Counted from the first letter of the stretch, positions 1-5,509 are shown. The stretch is 5,630 nucleotides of DNA from Pseudomonadota bacterium (GCA_018827585.1 JAHJXP010000074.1:1-5630), one strand, 5' to 3'. A program made the numbers and translations. The notes: generated by a model not told the origin, from the sequence alone.

Positions 1-7
1 AACTTTT

Positions 8-334
8 TTAGATCTTGTCTTCAGGCGGAGAGGAAATCGTCGCGGCCCCTTCGCCATAGGGGAGATTCTCATTCGCCTTCAGCTCGCGGCGGAGATCCCG
101 GATCGTCTTGTTGAGGCGGTTGATCGTCCGGGTCAGGCGAAACCGTTCCACAATCCCCATGAAACCCGTGAAGATGACCCCGGCCAGGAATGCGATGAAG
201 ATCACCATGTATGCCGGCAGGTAATTCTCGAACAGCGTGTAGTATTGCAGCCGGACCGGCTGCGTATTGTCCAGGGAAAATGTGATGACGAACATCAAGA
301 GCAGCGCCACGATAACGGTATAGACCACTTTCAT
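8..334 (-). CDS. LapA-domain (DUF1049) inner-membrane protein
   Basis: This 108-aa protein has the LapA/DUF1049 architecture: a membrane segment at about residues 4-20, a short loop containing the family-typical D-N-T-Q-P-V (22-27), a second membrane segment at about 42-62 with G-V-I-F-T-G-F, then a charged cytoplasmic helix likely to form a coiled coil (about 64-90, R-L-T-R-T-I-N-R-L). In E. coli, LapA works with LapB in the inner membrane to control LpxC stability and so lipopolysaccharide synthesis; that role is carried over by family only, and no lapB is visible here. The start ATG overlaps the HIT gene stop as ATGA (331-334), so translation is probably coupled. A strong GGAGG at 342-346 lies 7 nt upstream of the ATG. 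The gene ends in TAA at 8-10. Length is normal for the family. The family call is confident, the function moderately so. Confidence 0.85.
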   Translation of the reverse strand: MKVVYTVIVALLLMFVITFSLDNTQPVRLQYYTLFENYLPAYMVIFIAFLAGVIFTGFMGIVERFRLTRTINRLNKTIRDLRRELKANENLPYGEGAATISSPPEDKI

Positions 335-822
335 TCGCAGACCTCCCGCTGAAGCTTCTCAAAAAAAGGCCGGAGCCGTTTACTGGTCCCGACAACATCC
401 TCGGGAATCACGCGAACCCCGCCGATGACGCTCATGAAATTAGTATCTCCGCCCCAGCGGGGGACGACATGGAGATGGAGATGATCGTCGATCCCCGCCC
501 CCGCCGCCTTTCCCAGGTTCATCCCGATGTTGAACCCCTCCGGCTTCATGGCCTCGGCAAGGACCCGGACGGAGAGGTCCAGGAAGGCGAAGAGTTCCTG
601 CCGTTCCTCGGGGAGAAGTTCGGCAAGGCTGTTGAGGTGACGGAAGGGAACTATCATGAGATGGCCGCCCGTGTACGGATAGCGGTTCACCATAATGAAG
701 CAGCTCTTCCCTTCGCAGACGACCAGTTCCCCGCTCCGCAGGGAATCCCGGCACAGGACGCACCCCTCGGGCTTCTCCCCTCCGATATAGGCCATGCGCC
801 AAGGTGCAAAGATCGCATCCAT
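331..822 (-). CDS. HIT-family (histidine triad) nucleotide hydrolase/transferase
   Basis: The 163-aa protein carries the histidine-triad motif H114-L-H116-L-H118-V-V followed by P-R-W. By family, H116 is the nucleophile that forms a nucleotidyl intermediate. An N-terminal C21-x-x-C24 pair and H54 fit the zinc site seen in the Ap4A-phosphorylase-like/FHIT branch. The stretch N-R-Y-P-Y-T-G-G-H-L-M-I-V-P (46-59) is the usual HIT core strand region. The expected chemistry is cleavage or phosphorolysis of dinucleoside polyphosphates or AMP conjugates in the cytoplasm; the exact substrate cannot be read from sequence. The ATG at 822 is preceded by AAGGA (831-835) with 8-nt spacing. It is the first gene of the unit with the LapA protein. 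The left end of a 125-bp palindromic repeat lies only 28 bp upstream, so any promoter farther up must read through that element. Confidence 0.9.
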   Translation of the reverse strand: MDAIFAPWRMAYIGGEKPEGCVLCRDSLRSGELVVCEGKSCFIMVNRYPYTGGHLMIVPFRHLNSLAELLPEERQELFAFLDLSVRVLAEAMKPEGFNIGMNLGKAAGAGIDDHLHLHVVPRWGGDTNFMSVIGGVRVIPEDVVGTSKRLRPFFEKLQREVCE

Positions 823-830
823 CCTTAAGA

Positions 831-835
831 TCCTT
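831..835 (-). promoter_or_regulatory. Ribosome binding site of the HIT gene
   Basis: AAGGA on the minus strand sits 8 nt before the ATG at 822 and supports that start. A second AAGG directly abuts the ATG and is too close to act. Confidence 0.6.
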
Positions 836-849
836 GTAAGATATCAATC

Positions 850-974
850 TTGACGACTTCGTAAAAAGTCCGGATGCTGCGTTGCGCTTCATCCCTCGTC
901 GTTGCGGCGTACTCCAAAGTACGCCTCACTTCTCGGGTTTCGCGCGCCTTGCCTGCAGCCTTTTTACGAAGCCG
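850..974 (+). repeat. 125-bp palindromic dispersed repeat, copy 1
   Basis: This element matches the reverse complement of 3926-4050 at 116 of 125 positions without gaps (aligned by hand); the first 42 nt are identical. Its ends are near-inverted: C-G-A-C-T-T-C-G-T-A-A-A-A-A-G on the left, and C-T-T-T-T-T-A-C-G-A-A-G-C-C-G on the right. The left end also folds alone (GACTT-6 nt-AAGTC, 856-871). The centre holds an 8-bp hairpin GGCGTACT-CCAA-AGTACGCC. The whole unit is therefore a long imperfect palindrome, of the MITE or REP-like kind, with no coding content. Weaker similarity to copy 2 continues about 40 bp to the right (T-rich flank 975-1015). It lies between the divergent HIT and ligA units, 28 bp before the HIT start. 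Open frames running through it are translations of the repeat, not genes. Confidence 0.9.
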
Positions 975-1019
975 CCCCCAGTTTAAGGCTTTTTATAACT
1001 TTTTAAGAGAGCGTCAATC

Positions 1020-1104
1020 TTCCCGCAATTTGCGGCCTTCCCCGCCGATCGTCTTTCCGATCCCGGGAATGCCGATTGCGTTGAGGGGAAAGGCGGGCAG
1101 TTAC
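1020..1104 (-). ncRNA. Candidate structured transcript (small RNA or long 5' leader)
   Basis: Directly downstream of the minus-strand promoter at 1111-1138 lies a GC-rich block with nested inverted repeats. The outer stem is GCCTTCCCC (1035-1043) with GGGGAAAGGC (1085-1094), one bulge. Inside it is GATCG (1047-1051) with CGATC (1058-1062), 6-nt loop. Next to it is the near-perfect palindrome CCGCAATTTGCGG (1023-1035). No frame here looks like a gene. A transcript starting near 1104 on the minus strand would fold at once, then run through the 125-bp repeat towards the HIT gene, so it could be an independent small RNA or the leader of the HIT-LapA unit. I see no U-tract terminator after the last hairpin and no match by eye to a known RNA family. 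Boundaries are approximate. Confidence 0.3.
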
Positions 1105-1110
1105 GCGCCG

Positions 1111-1138
1111 ATTATAGCGACATGTTTCAAAAAGACAA
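1111..1138 (-). promoter_or_regulatory. Sigma70-type promoter reading leftward
   Basis: The minus strand reads TTGTCT (1138-1133), a 16-nt spacer and a perfect TATAAT (1116-1111). Transcription would start near 1104, heading towards the structured block, repeat copy 1 and the HIT gene at 822. It is the best minus-strand promoter visible ahead of the HIT-LapA unit, about 280 bp upstream of its start codon. Confidence 0.5.
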
Positions 1139-1172
1139 GGATTTTTTCCGATCCGGCCAGGCCGGTTTCGAT

Positions 1173-1201
1173 TTGACTTTCCGCACCGGTGCAGTTAGGA
1201 T
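1173..1201 (+). promoter_or_regulatory. Sigma70-type promoter of the small gene-ligA-acyP unit
   Basis: TTGACT (1173-1178) is separated by exactly 17 nt from TAGGAT (1196-1201). Transcription would start near 1208, 25 nt before the ATG at 1234. This placement argues against the in-frame GTG at 1189, which would lie upstream of the transcript start. It is the only clear plus-strand promoter ahead of ligA. Confidence 0.55.
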
Positions 1202-1221
1202 GGCGATTAGAAAAACATGCA

Positions 1222-1225
1222 GAGG
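1222..1225 (+). promoter_or_regulatory. Ribosome binding site deciding the small-gene start
   Basis: GAGG lies 8 nt before the ATG at 1234. No comparable site precedes the alternative GTG at 1189, so it favours the 87-aa form. Confidence 0.5.
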
Positions 1226-1233
1226 TATCAGGA

Positions 1234-1497
1234 ATGCTCGAATCCGCGCTAGATAAGCTTGCTGAGAGGATACTCGCCCTCGACGAGGCATCCCTTGCCT
1301 CTCTGTGGCAGAAATACAAGAATAGGATGGAGCATTTCGAGCCCACAAGGGATTGGGAGAAGGCGGTCATCGTCTTTTTTATCATCAATTCGGTCCGGGC
1401 CAAGAACCATATCTTCAACGAACAGCTCAAACGGCGGCGCGAAACCGTTCCGGAGGCGACACCGAAGGGCAAGCCCGATCTGCGGCTGGTCAAATGA
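1234..1497 (+). CDS. Small uncharacterised charged protein upstream of ligA
   Basis: I do not recognise a named family. The 87-aa product is predicted soluble and mostly helical: an N-terminal acidic amphipathic helix (L-A-E-R-I-L-A-L-D-E), a middle core with W-Q-K-Y-K-N-R-M-E (about 24-32) and W-E-K-A-V-I-V-F-F-I-I-N (about 41-52), then a basic stretch (K-R-R-R) and a polar tail. The hydrophobic run of about 8 residues is too short for a membrane span. It vaguely resembles small hypothetical proteins remembered from deltaproteobacteria, which is not verified. The ATG at 1234 has GAGG (1222-1225) 8 nt upstream and lies after the predicted promoter; an in-frame GTG at 1189 would add 15 residues but overlaps the promoter. 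It ends 31 nt before ligA and very likely shares its transcript. Its TGA stop is the first three bases of a 10-nt match to the 125-bp repeat end. Confidence 0.7.
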   Translation: MLESALDKLAERILALDEASLASLWQKYKNRMEHFEPTRDWEKAVIVFFIINSVRAKNHIFNEQLKRRRETVPEATPKGKPDLRLVK

Positions 1498-1515
1498 CGA
1501 CTTCAGTGACTTTTT
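1495..1515 (+). repeat. Possible scar of the 125-bp repeat
   Basis: Ten bases TGACGACTTC (1495-1504) equal the left end of the repeat (851-860 in copy 1). After one base, GTGACTTTTT (1506-1515) equals ten bases of the T-rich flank that follows the right end of copy 2. Left end joined to right flank is what a deletion of the element body would leave. Two 10-nt matches are suggestive only. Confidence 0.25.
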
Positions 1516-1528
1516 GCAAGAATGGAAA

Positions 1529-3577
1529 ATGAATCGCGAAGAAGCGCTCAGTAGGATGGAGGCCCTGAGGGCGGAGATCCTCTATCACAACAGTCGTTAC
1601 TACCAGTTTGACTCCCCGGAGATCTCGGACGCCGACTATGACCGCCTTCTTCGGGAGCTGATCGATCTGGAAACCCGATACCCGGAACTTGCCGCCCCGG
1701 ATTCCCCTACGCAGCGCGTCGGGGCGCCGCCTCTGGATAAATTCGGCGCCGTCGCCCACCTCGCCCCGATGCTCAGTCTCGCCAACGCCTTCTCCGCCGA
1801 GGAGATCCGGGAATTCGACCGGCGCTGCCGGCGGTGGCTGGGAAGCGAAACGGCGGTCCGCTATGTCGTCGAACCGAAGATAGACGGCCTTGCCGTGAAT
1901 CTCCTTTACGAAAGAGGCGCACTGAGGGTAGGCGCGACCCGGGGCGACGGGAGCGTCGGGGAAGACATCACGCTGAATCTCCGTACGATCCCCGCGATCC
2001 CCCTGGCCATCCCCCGCCTGGAAAACGACGCAGACCGGAAGGAAAGCGAGGCGCCCCCGGTGTCGGAGAGGATCGAGGTCCGCGGAGAGGTTTGCATGGA
2101 GAAGGAGGCCTTCCGCAAGCTGAATCGCCGTCGGGTTGAAGAGGGGGAAGTCCCTTTCGCCAATCCCCGGAACGCGGCGGCGGGCTCCCTCCGCCAGCTC
2201 GACTCCCGGATCACGGCGAAACGGCCGCTGACGACCTTCTGCTACGCGATCGGCACGGCGGAAGGGACGTTGCTCCGGACGCACGCCGAGGTCCTCCGGG
2301 CGCTTGCCTCCTGGGGATTCCGCGTCAATCCCCTCGTCGAGACGGTGACGGATATCGAAGAGTGCATCCGCTATTACCACCGCATCGATGCACTTCGGGC
2401 GGAGCTTCCGTATGAGATAGACGGCATCGTGATCAAGGTGGACGACCTCGCCCTCCAGGAGCGGCTGGGCGCCGTCTCCCGCAGCCCCCGCTGGGCGGTG
2501 GCCTGCAAATTTCCGGCGCTCCGCGAGACCACCCTCGTCGAGGACATTATTGTTCAGGTGGGGCGAACTGGCGTCCTCACACCGGTCGCCGTCATGCGGC
2601 CGGTGCGCGTCGGCGGCGTCACGGTCAGCCGGGCGACACTTCACAATCAGGACGAGATCGACCGCAAGGATGTCCGGATCGGCGACACGGTGGTCATCCA
2701 GCGGGCCGGCGACGTCATTCCCGAGGTGGTCGAAGTCGTCAAAGACATGAGGACCGGAGAGGAAAGGCCCTTCGTCATGCCGGAGACCTGCCCGGAGTGC
2801 AACTCGCGCGTGACAAGGAGCGAGGGCGAGGCGGCCCATCGCTGCATCGGAATGGCCTGCCCGGCCCAGCTCCGCGAGCGTATCGCCCATTTCGTCTCCC
2901 GGGGGGCGCTGGACATCGAGGGGCTGGGAGAAAAAATGGCCGCCCAGCTCGTTGCGGCCGGTCTTATCGGCGATCCTGCCGACATCTTTTGCCTGTCAAA
3001 GGAAAAACTCCTCGGCCTGGAGCGGATGGCCGACAAGTCGGCTGAGAATCTCCTGGCCGCGATCGACCGGGCGAAAAGACCGCCCCTCGACCGCCTGATC
3101 TTCGCTCTGGGCATCCGGCATGTCGGCGAGCAGACGGCGAAACGACTCGCCGACGCCTTCGCTTCCATAAACGCCCTGGCGGCCGCCACGGTTGAAGAGC
3201 TGAAATCCGTCCGCGACATCGGCCCCGAGGTCGCCGCCAGCATTGCCGGCTTCTTCCGCGAACCCGCGAATCTCGGCGTCATGGACAAGCTCCGTCGTGC
3301 CGGGGTGAACGCCCGGGAGGCGGCCCGGCAGAAGGCCGCGTCCCTTGCCGGAAAAACCTTCGTCTTCACGGGGACGCTAAGCCGGATGTCGCGCAGTGAG
3401 GCTAAGGCCCTCGTGGAATCGCTCGGCGGCGCGGTCGGAAGCTCGGTCACGAAAACGACCGATTACTGCGTTTCGGGGAACGAGGCCGGATCCAAGCTGG
3501 AGAAGGCGAAACAGGACGGCATCACCATCCTCGACGAGGAGACCTTTCTTGCATTGATCGGAGGCGGGAAAGAATGA
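1529..3577 (+). CDS. ligA: NAD+-dependent DNA ligase LigA
   Basis: This is a full-length 682-aa bacterial replicative ligase that seals nicks between Okazaki fragments and in excision repair, using NAD+ to adenylate its lysine. Domains in order: Ia with H-N-S-R-Y-Y-Q-F-D-S-P (20-30) for NMN binding; adenylation domain with K117-I-D-G (catalytic lysine), E-V-R-G-E-V (183-188), N-P-R-N-A-A-A-G-S-L (212-221) and I-V-I-K-V-D (300-305); OB fold with V-G-R-T-G-V-L-T-P-V (344-353); a four-cysteine zinc finger C421, C424, C439, C444; helix-hairpin-helix repeats (about 460-575); and a C-terminal BRCT domain (about 604-682, A-G-K-T-F-V-F-T-G-T-L). A slightly long charged loop at about 164-180 precedes the R-G-E-V motif. 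The ATG at 1529 matches the family N-terminus; the frame is open upstream from 1259 but that part overlaps the small gene and is unlike LigA. The ribosome site is weak (GGAA close to the ATG), so coupling to the small gene is possible. All catalytic residues are present. Confidence 0.97.
   Translation: MNREEALSRMEALRAEILYHNSRYYQFDSPEISDADYDRLLRELIDLETRYPELAAPDSPTQRVGAPPLDKFGAVAHLAPMLSLANAFSAEEIREFDRRCRRWLGSETAVRYVVEPKIDGLAVNLLYERGALRVGATRGDGSVGEDITLNLRTIPAIPLAIPRLENDADRKESEAPPVSERIEVRGEVCMEKEAFRKLNRRRVEEGEVPFANPRNAAAGSLRQLDSRITAKRPLTTFCYAIGTAEGTLLRTHAEVLRALASWGFRVNPLVETVTDIEECIRYYHRIDALRAELPYEIDGIVIKVDDLALQERLGAVSRSPRWAVACKFPALRETTLVEDIIVQVGRTGVLTPVAVMRPVRVGGVTVSRATLHNQDEIDRKDVRIGDTVVIQRAGDVIPEVVEVVKDMRTGEERPFVMPETCPECNSRVTRSEGEAAHRCIGMACPAQLRERIAHFVSRGALDIEGLGEKMAAQLVAAGLIGDPADIFCLSKEKLLGLERMADKSAENLLAAIDRAKRPPLDRLIFALGIRHVGEQTAKRLADAFASINALAAATVEELKSVRDIGPEVAASIAGFFREPANLGVMDKLRRAGVNAREAARQKAASLAGKTFVFTGTLSRMSRSEAKALVESLGGAVGSSVTKTTDYCVSGNEAGSKLEKAKQDGITILDEETFLALIGGGKE
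3560..3564 (+). promoter_or_regulatory. Ribosome binding site of acyP inside ligA
   Basis: GGAGG is placed 9 nt before the ATG at 3574, within the last codons of ligA. It supports both the acyP start and coupled translation. Confidence 0.7.
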
Positions 3578-3849
3578 AAAAGCGGTTTCACGTCCGTATT
3601 TCCGGCCGCGTCCAGGGGGTCTTTTTCCGGGCCAACACCTGGAAAACGGCCCGCTCCCTGGGGCTGACCGGCTGGGTCCGCAATCTCCCGGACGGCCGGG
3701 TCGAGGCGGTATTCGAAGGGGAAGAGGACGCCGCGGAGAAGATGCTCGCCTGGTGCCGGTCGGGAACGCCTCCCGCCCGCGTCTACCACCTGGAGTATGA
3801 AAACGAGACGCCGACCGGTGAGTTCACCGCATTCGAAATTGCCTATTGA
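3574..3849 (+). CDS. acyP: Acylphosphatase
   Basis: The 91-aa protein matches acylphosphatase over its whole length. It hydrolyses carboxyl-phosphate bonds such as those in acetyl phosphate or 1,3-bisphosphoglycerate, in the cytoplasm. The phosphate-binding signature G-R-V-Q-G-V-F-F-R (11-19) gives the catalytic R19, and G-W-V-R-N-L-P-D-G (33-41) gives the catalytic N37. The following V-E-A-V-F-E-G is the usual third strand. The start ATG overlaps the ligA stop as ATGA (3574-3577), and GGAGG lies at 3560-3564 inside the end of ligA, so translation is probably coupled to the ligase. No functional link between the two enzymes is known to me; sharing a transcript may simply set expression. The gene ends about 75 bp before the second 125-bp repeat and no convincing terminator follows it. 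Confidence 0.95.
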   Translation: MKKRFHVRISGRVQGVFFRANTWKTARSLGLTGWVRNLPDGRVEAVFEGEEDAAEKMLAWCRSGTPPARVYHLEYENETPTGEFTAFEIAY

Positions 3850-3925
3850 CGGAATTGACGGACTCGTAGATACGTTCCCAAACGTCACTTTCTCGAAAAA
3901 AGTCACAAAAGCTTTTAATTTAGGA

Positions 3926-4050
3926 CGGCTTCGTAAAAAGGCCGCAGGCAAGGCGCGCGAACCCTGAGGAATGAGGCGTACTTTGGCGTACGCCGCAATG
4001 ACGAAGGGTGAAGCGCAACGCAGCATCCGGACTTTTTACGAAGTCGTCAA
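3926..4050 (-). repeat. 125-bp palindromic dispersed repeat, copy 2 (inverted)
   Basis: This is the inverted partner of 850-974, with nine substitutions and no gaps over 125 bp. One substitution shortens the central hairpin to 7 bp (GGCGTAC/GTACGCC). The end that faced the ligA unit in copy 1 also faces it here, so both copies present the same end and T-rich flank inward. The outer end GGACTTTTTACGAAGTCGTCAA carries the small GACTT/AAGTC hairpin. It is non-coding. It may also help stop transcription leaving acyP, since both strands would give a long hairpin, but this is inference. Confidence 0.9.
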
Positions 4051-4056
4051 ACGTCG

Positions 4057-4170
4057 CTCCGGCGAATCCCGGATCGGGGTCCAGGACAGGCGCCGGAGTC
4101 CAGAACTTCTTGAATACACTGGATTCCGGAGCCTGCCCCGTACTTGATACGGGGTCAAGCAGGAATGATA
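4057..4170. repeat. Cluster of hairpin-forming dispersed repeats
   Basis: Three adjacent inverted repeats occupy this stretch. CTCCGGCG (4057-4064) pairs perfectly with CGCCGGAG (4091-4098). The 13-nt segment 4091-4103 pairs with 4119-4131 at 11 of 13 positions across a 15-nt loop. CCCCGTA (4136-4142) pairs perfectly with TACGGGG (4148-4154) across CTTGA, nested in an ATTCC/GGAAT pair (about 4123 and 4162). The wording 'C-T-G-G-A-T-T-C-C-G-G ... G-G-A-A-T-G-A' recalls short intergenic repeats common in deltaproteobacterial and other genomes (remembered, not checked). Arms of the first two hairpins share the segment 4091-4098, so they are mutually exclusive folds. No gene is visible; the remaining 4171-4249 shows nothing clear. 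Confidence 0.65.
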
Positions 4171-4249
4171 AAAAAGGTGGTTCTTATCAATCAATTCCGT
4201 CGGCGAGTCTCCTCACCTCGACCCAGTGTTCCTGATGGTCGTCAACTTC

Positions 4250-5422
4250 TTACGACCGGCCGGGCAGATCGTAATAGGAATCCTCGTTTGCGTTTATCGG
4301 GCGGCCCTGGATAAAGTGGATGGTCTCATCCAATACACCGTAATCCCCGGTGCTCCGGACGTAGCGGCACATCGTAAGTGGCAGCCAGAGGTAATCGTCG
4401 GAACAGTGCGTACGCACGCCGCGGCCGGAAGGAGGATGCCACCAGTGCTGTACATCACCCTCGGGGAATTGACGGCCTGCGGCAAGAAGGAGGTGCTCGC
4501 GGACCAGGCGCGGCTCGGTGTGGATGAGCGCCATCACGTCCTGCAACTGATCGCGAAAACCGAAGGCGCCCCCGGACTGGTAGTAGCCGCTCCGCGCCCA
4601 CAGGCGGCATGCCAGCGTCTGGTACAAGAGCCAGCCGTTGGTCAACATGTTGAGGGACTGGTCCGGTGTTTCCACGTTCACTGCGCCGAGCATGTGCTGC
4701 CAGTATTGCCAGACCGTTTCGAGCGCGCCACGAGCAGCGGCAGATCCCCGGAAGCGACGCACCAGGTTGCCGGCGTCATCGGCATCCCGCCCGACACCAA
4801 GCCTGAAGACGATTTCACGTTCCTGCCCATCGGCCAGTTCAAAAGAAACCTGAATCGCGGCGCAGGGGTCCAGGGCCGCCCCTACCCTGCCGGAGAGCCG
4901 CACCCGGGTCATCGCGGCCGGACTCGCGAGCCTGCCGTTGCGCCCCAGGAATTCCGTCCGGTCGCCGCTTACCGTCCGGGTCGCTTCGTCCACGTCGAAA
5001 AAGGCAGCCCGGTCGGGGAACTCCGTATTATAAGGGTTCCGCGCGAAGAGCGCTCCGGTCACCGGGTCAATTTCGGTGATCACATGCATGGCCGATTTGG
5101 GTAGCAGATCTCCCAGAACCCATTCCGCATATCCGGTCGCAGAGAGCCGGCGTGATCGGCCTGACTCGTTTCTTACCTTCAATACCGTAAACTTGATCGA
5201 TGCATCCATGGCCACGTAAACCCATACCTCGGAGCGGATGCCGCGCTCTGTGTGCTCGAAGACGGTGTAGCCAAATCCGTGCCGGGTGACGTAAGGCATC
5301 GCCCCACGGCTGGGCAGCGGCATGGGAGACCAGAAGTGGCCGCGCTCTTCATCGCGGAGGTAGAACGCTTCCCCGCTCGTATCGCTCACGGGATCGTTAT
5401 ACCACCTAAATTCCCGCCAAAA
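4250..5422 (-). pseudogene. ndvB: Internal fragment of cyclic beta-1,2-glucan synthase (GH94 region)
   Basis: The frame encodes about 390 residues resembling part of NdvB/ChvB, a very large inner-membrane enzyme (over 2500 aa) that makes and trims cyclic beta-1,2-glucan. Visible are the GH94 N-terminal beta-sandwich (S-G-E-A-F-Y-L-R-D-E-E, then R-H-G-F-G-Y-T-V-F-E-H) and the start of the helical catalytic domain (G-G-A-F-G-F-R-D-Q-L-Q-D at 273-284; W-W-H-P at 316; R-G-V-R-T-H-C-S-D-D-Y-L-W-L-P at 323-337), numbering from the GTG at 5389. Family similarity continues upstream of that GTG through W-Y-N-D-P (5404-5390) to a TAA at 5423-5425, so the GTG is not a real start. The frame ends at 4250 right after D-L-P-G-R-S, before the G-D-W-N-D-G region that holds the catalytic acid. 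Both ends are missing, no ribosome site is seen, and the internal frame is intact: a recent truncation. Family is confident; the full-length parent could also be another GH94 protein. Confidence 0.8.
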
Positions 5423-5509
5423 TTATAACGAGGAACAATGCATTTATTTGAAATGAATCAGTTTATGAACTAAAAAGCCTTTACGTTTCCCTTTTTTATC
5501 GTTATAATT
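5421..5509. promoter_or_regulatory. AT-rich segment bounded by an 11-bp inverted repeat
   Basis: AATTATAACGA (5421-5431) and TCGTTATAATT (5499-5509) are perfect inverted copies 67 bp apart in DNA clearly richer in A+T than its surroundings. Each arm contains TATAAT in outward orientation. The arms could be operator half-sites, divergent promoters, or ends of a very small inserted segment. The left arm overlaps the point where the glucan-synthase frame breaks. Confidence 0.4.
5480..5508 (+). promoter_or_regulatory. Sigma70-type promoter for the gene at the right edge
   Basis: TTTACG (5480-5485), a 17-nt spacer and a perfect TATAAT (5503-5508) point to a start near 5515, about 36 nt before the ATG at 5551. 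The -35 matches consensus at 4 of 6. The -10 is inside the right arm of the inverted repeat, so a protein binding the repeat would block it. Confidence 0.5.

Noticed and set aside
874..1176. Open frame whose product resembles one on the opposite strand at 3463-4026 (shared L-R-C-A-S and S-R-A-L-P-A-A-F-L-R-S-R-P)
   Set aside because: The resemblance comes entirely from both frames translating the two copies of the 125-bp palindromic repeat; the same applies to frames at 440-892 (minus) and 4008-4235 (plus).
1189..1233. GTG at 1189 as the start of the small gene
   Set aside because: It lies inside the predicted promoter and has no ribosome site, whereas ATG 1234 has GAGG at proper spacing.
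1490..2890. Long open frame of 466 codons on the minus strand opposite ligA
   Set aside because: It is antisense to an unmistakable LigA; its composition (many R, D, G, P) is that of a GC-rich shadow frame and it shows no domain.
3872..3885. Hairpin ACGTT-CCCA-AACGT after acyP as a terminator
   Set aside because: The stem is only 5 bp, AT-rich, and not followed by a T-run.
850..4050. Composite transposon carrying ligA
   Set aside because: The flanking elements are only 125 bp and non-coding, no transposase lies between or in them, and the genes inside are core housekeeping genes.
4245..4255. ACTTCTTACGA at the truncation point, similar to the repeat end ACTTTTTACGA
   Set aside because: Ten of eleven matching bases with no extension on either side is within chance for this window.
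4226..5104. Plus-strand open frame of 292 codons opposite the glucan-synthase fragment
   Set aside because: The minus strand encodes recognisable GH94 sequence throughout; this is its mirror.
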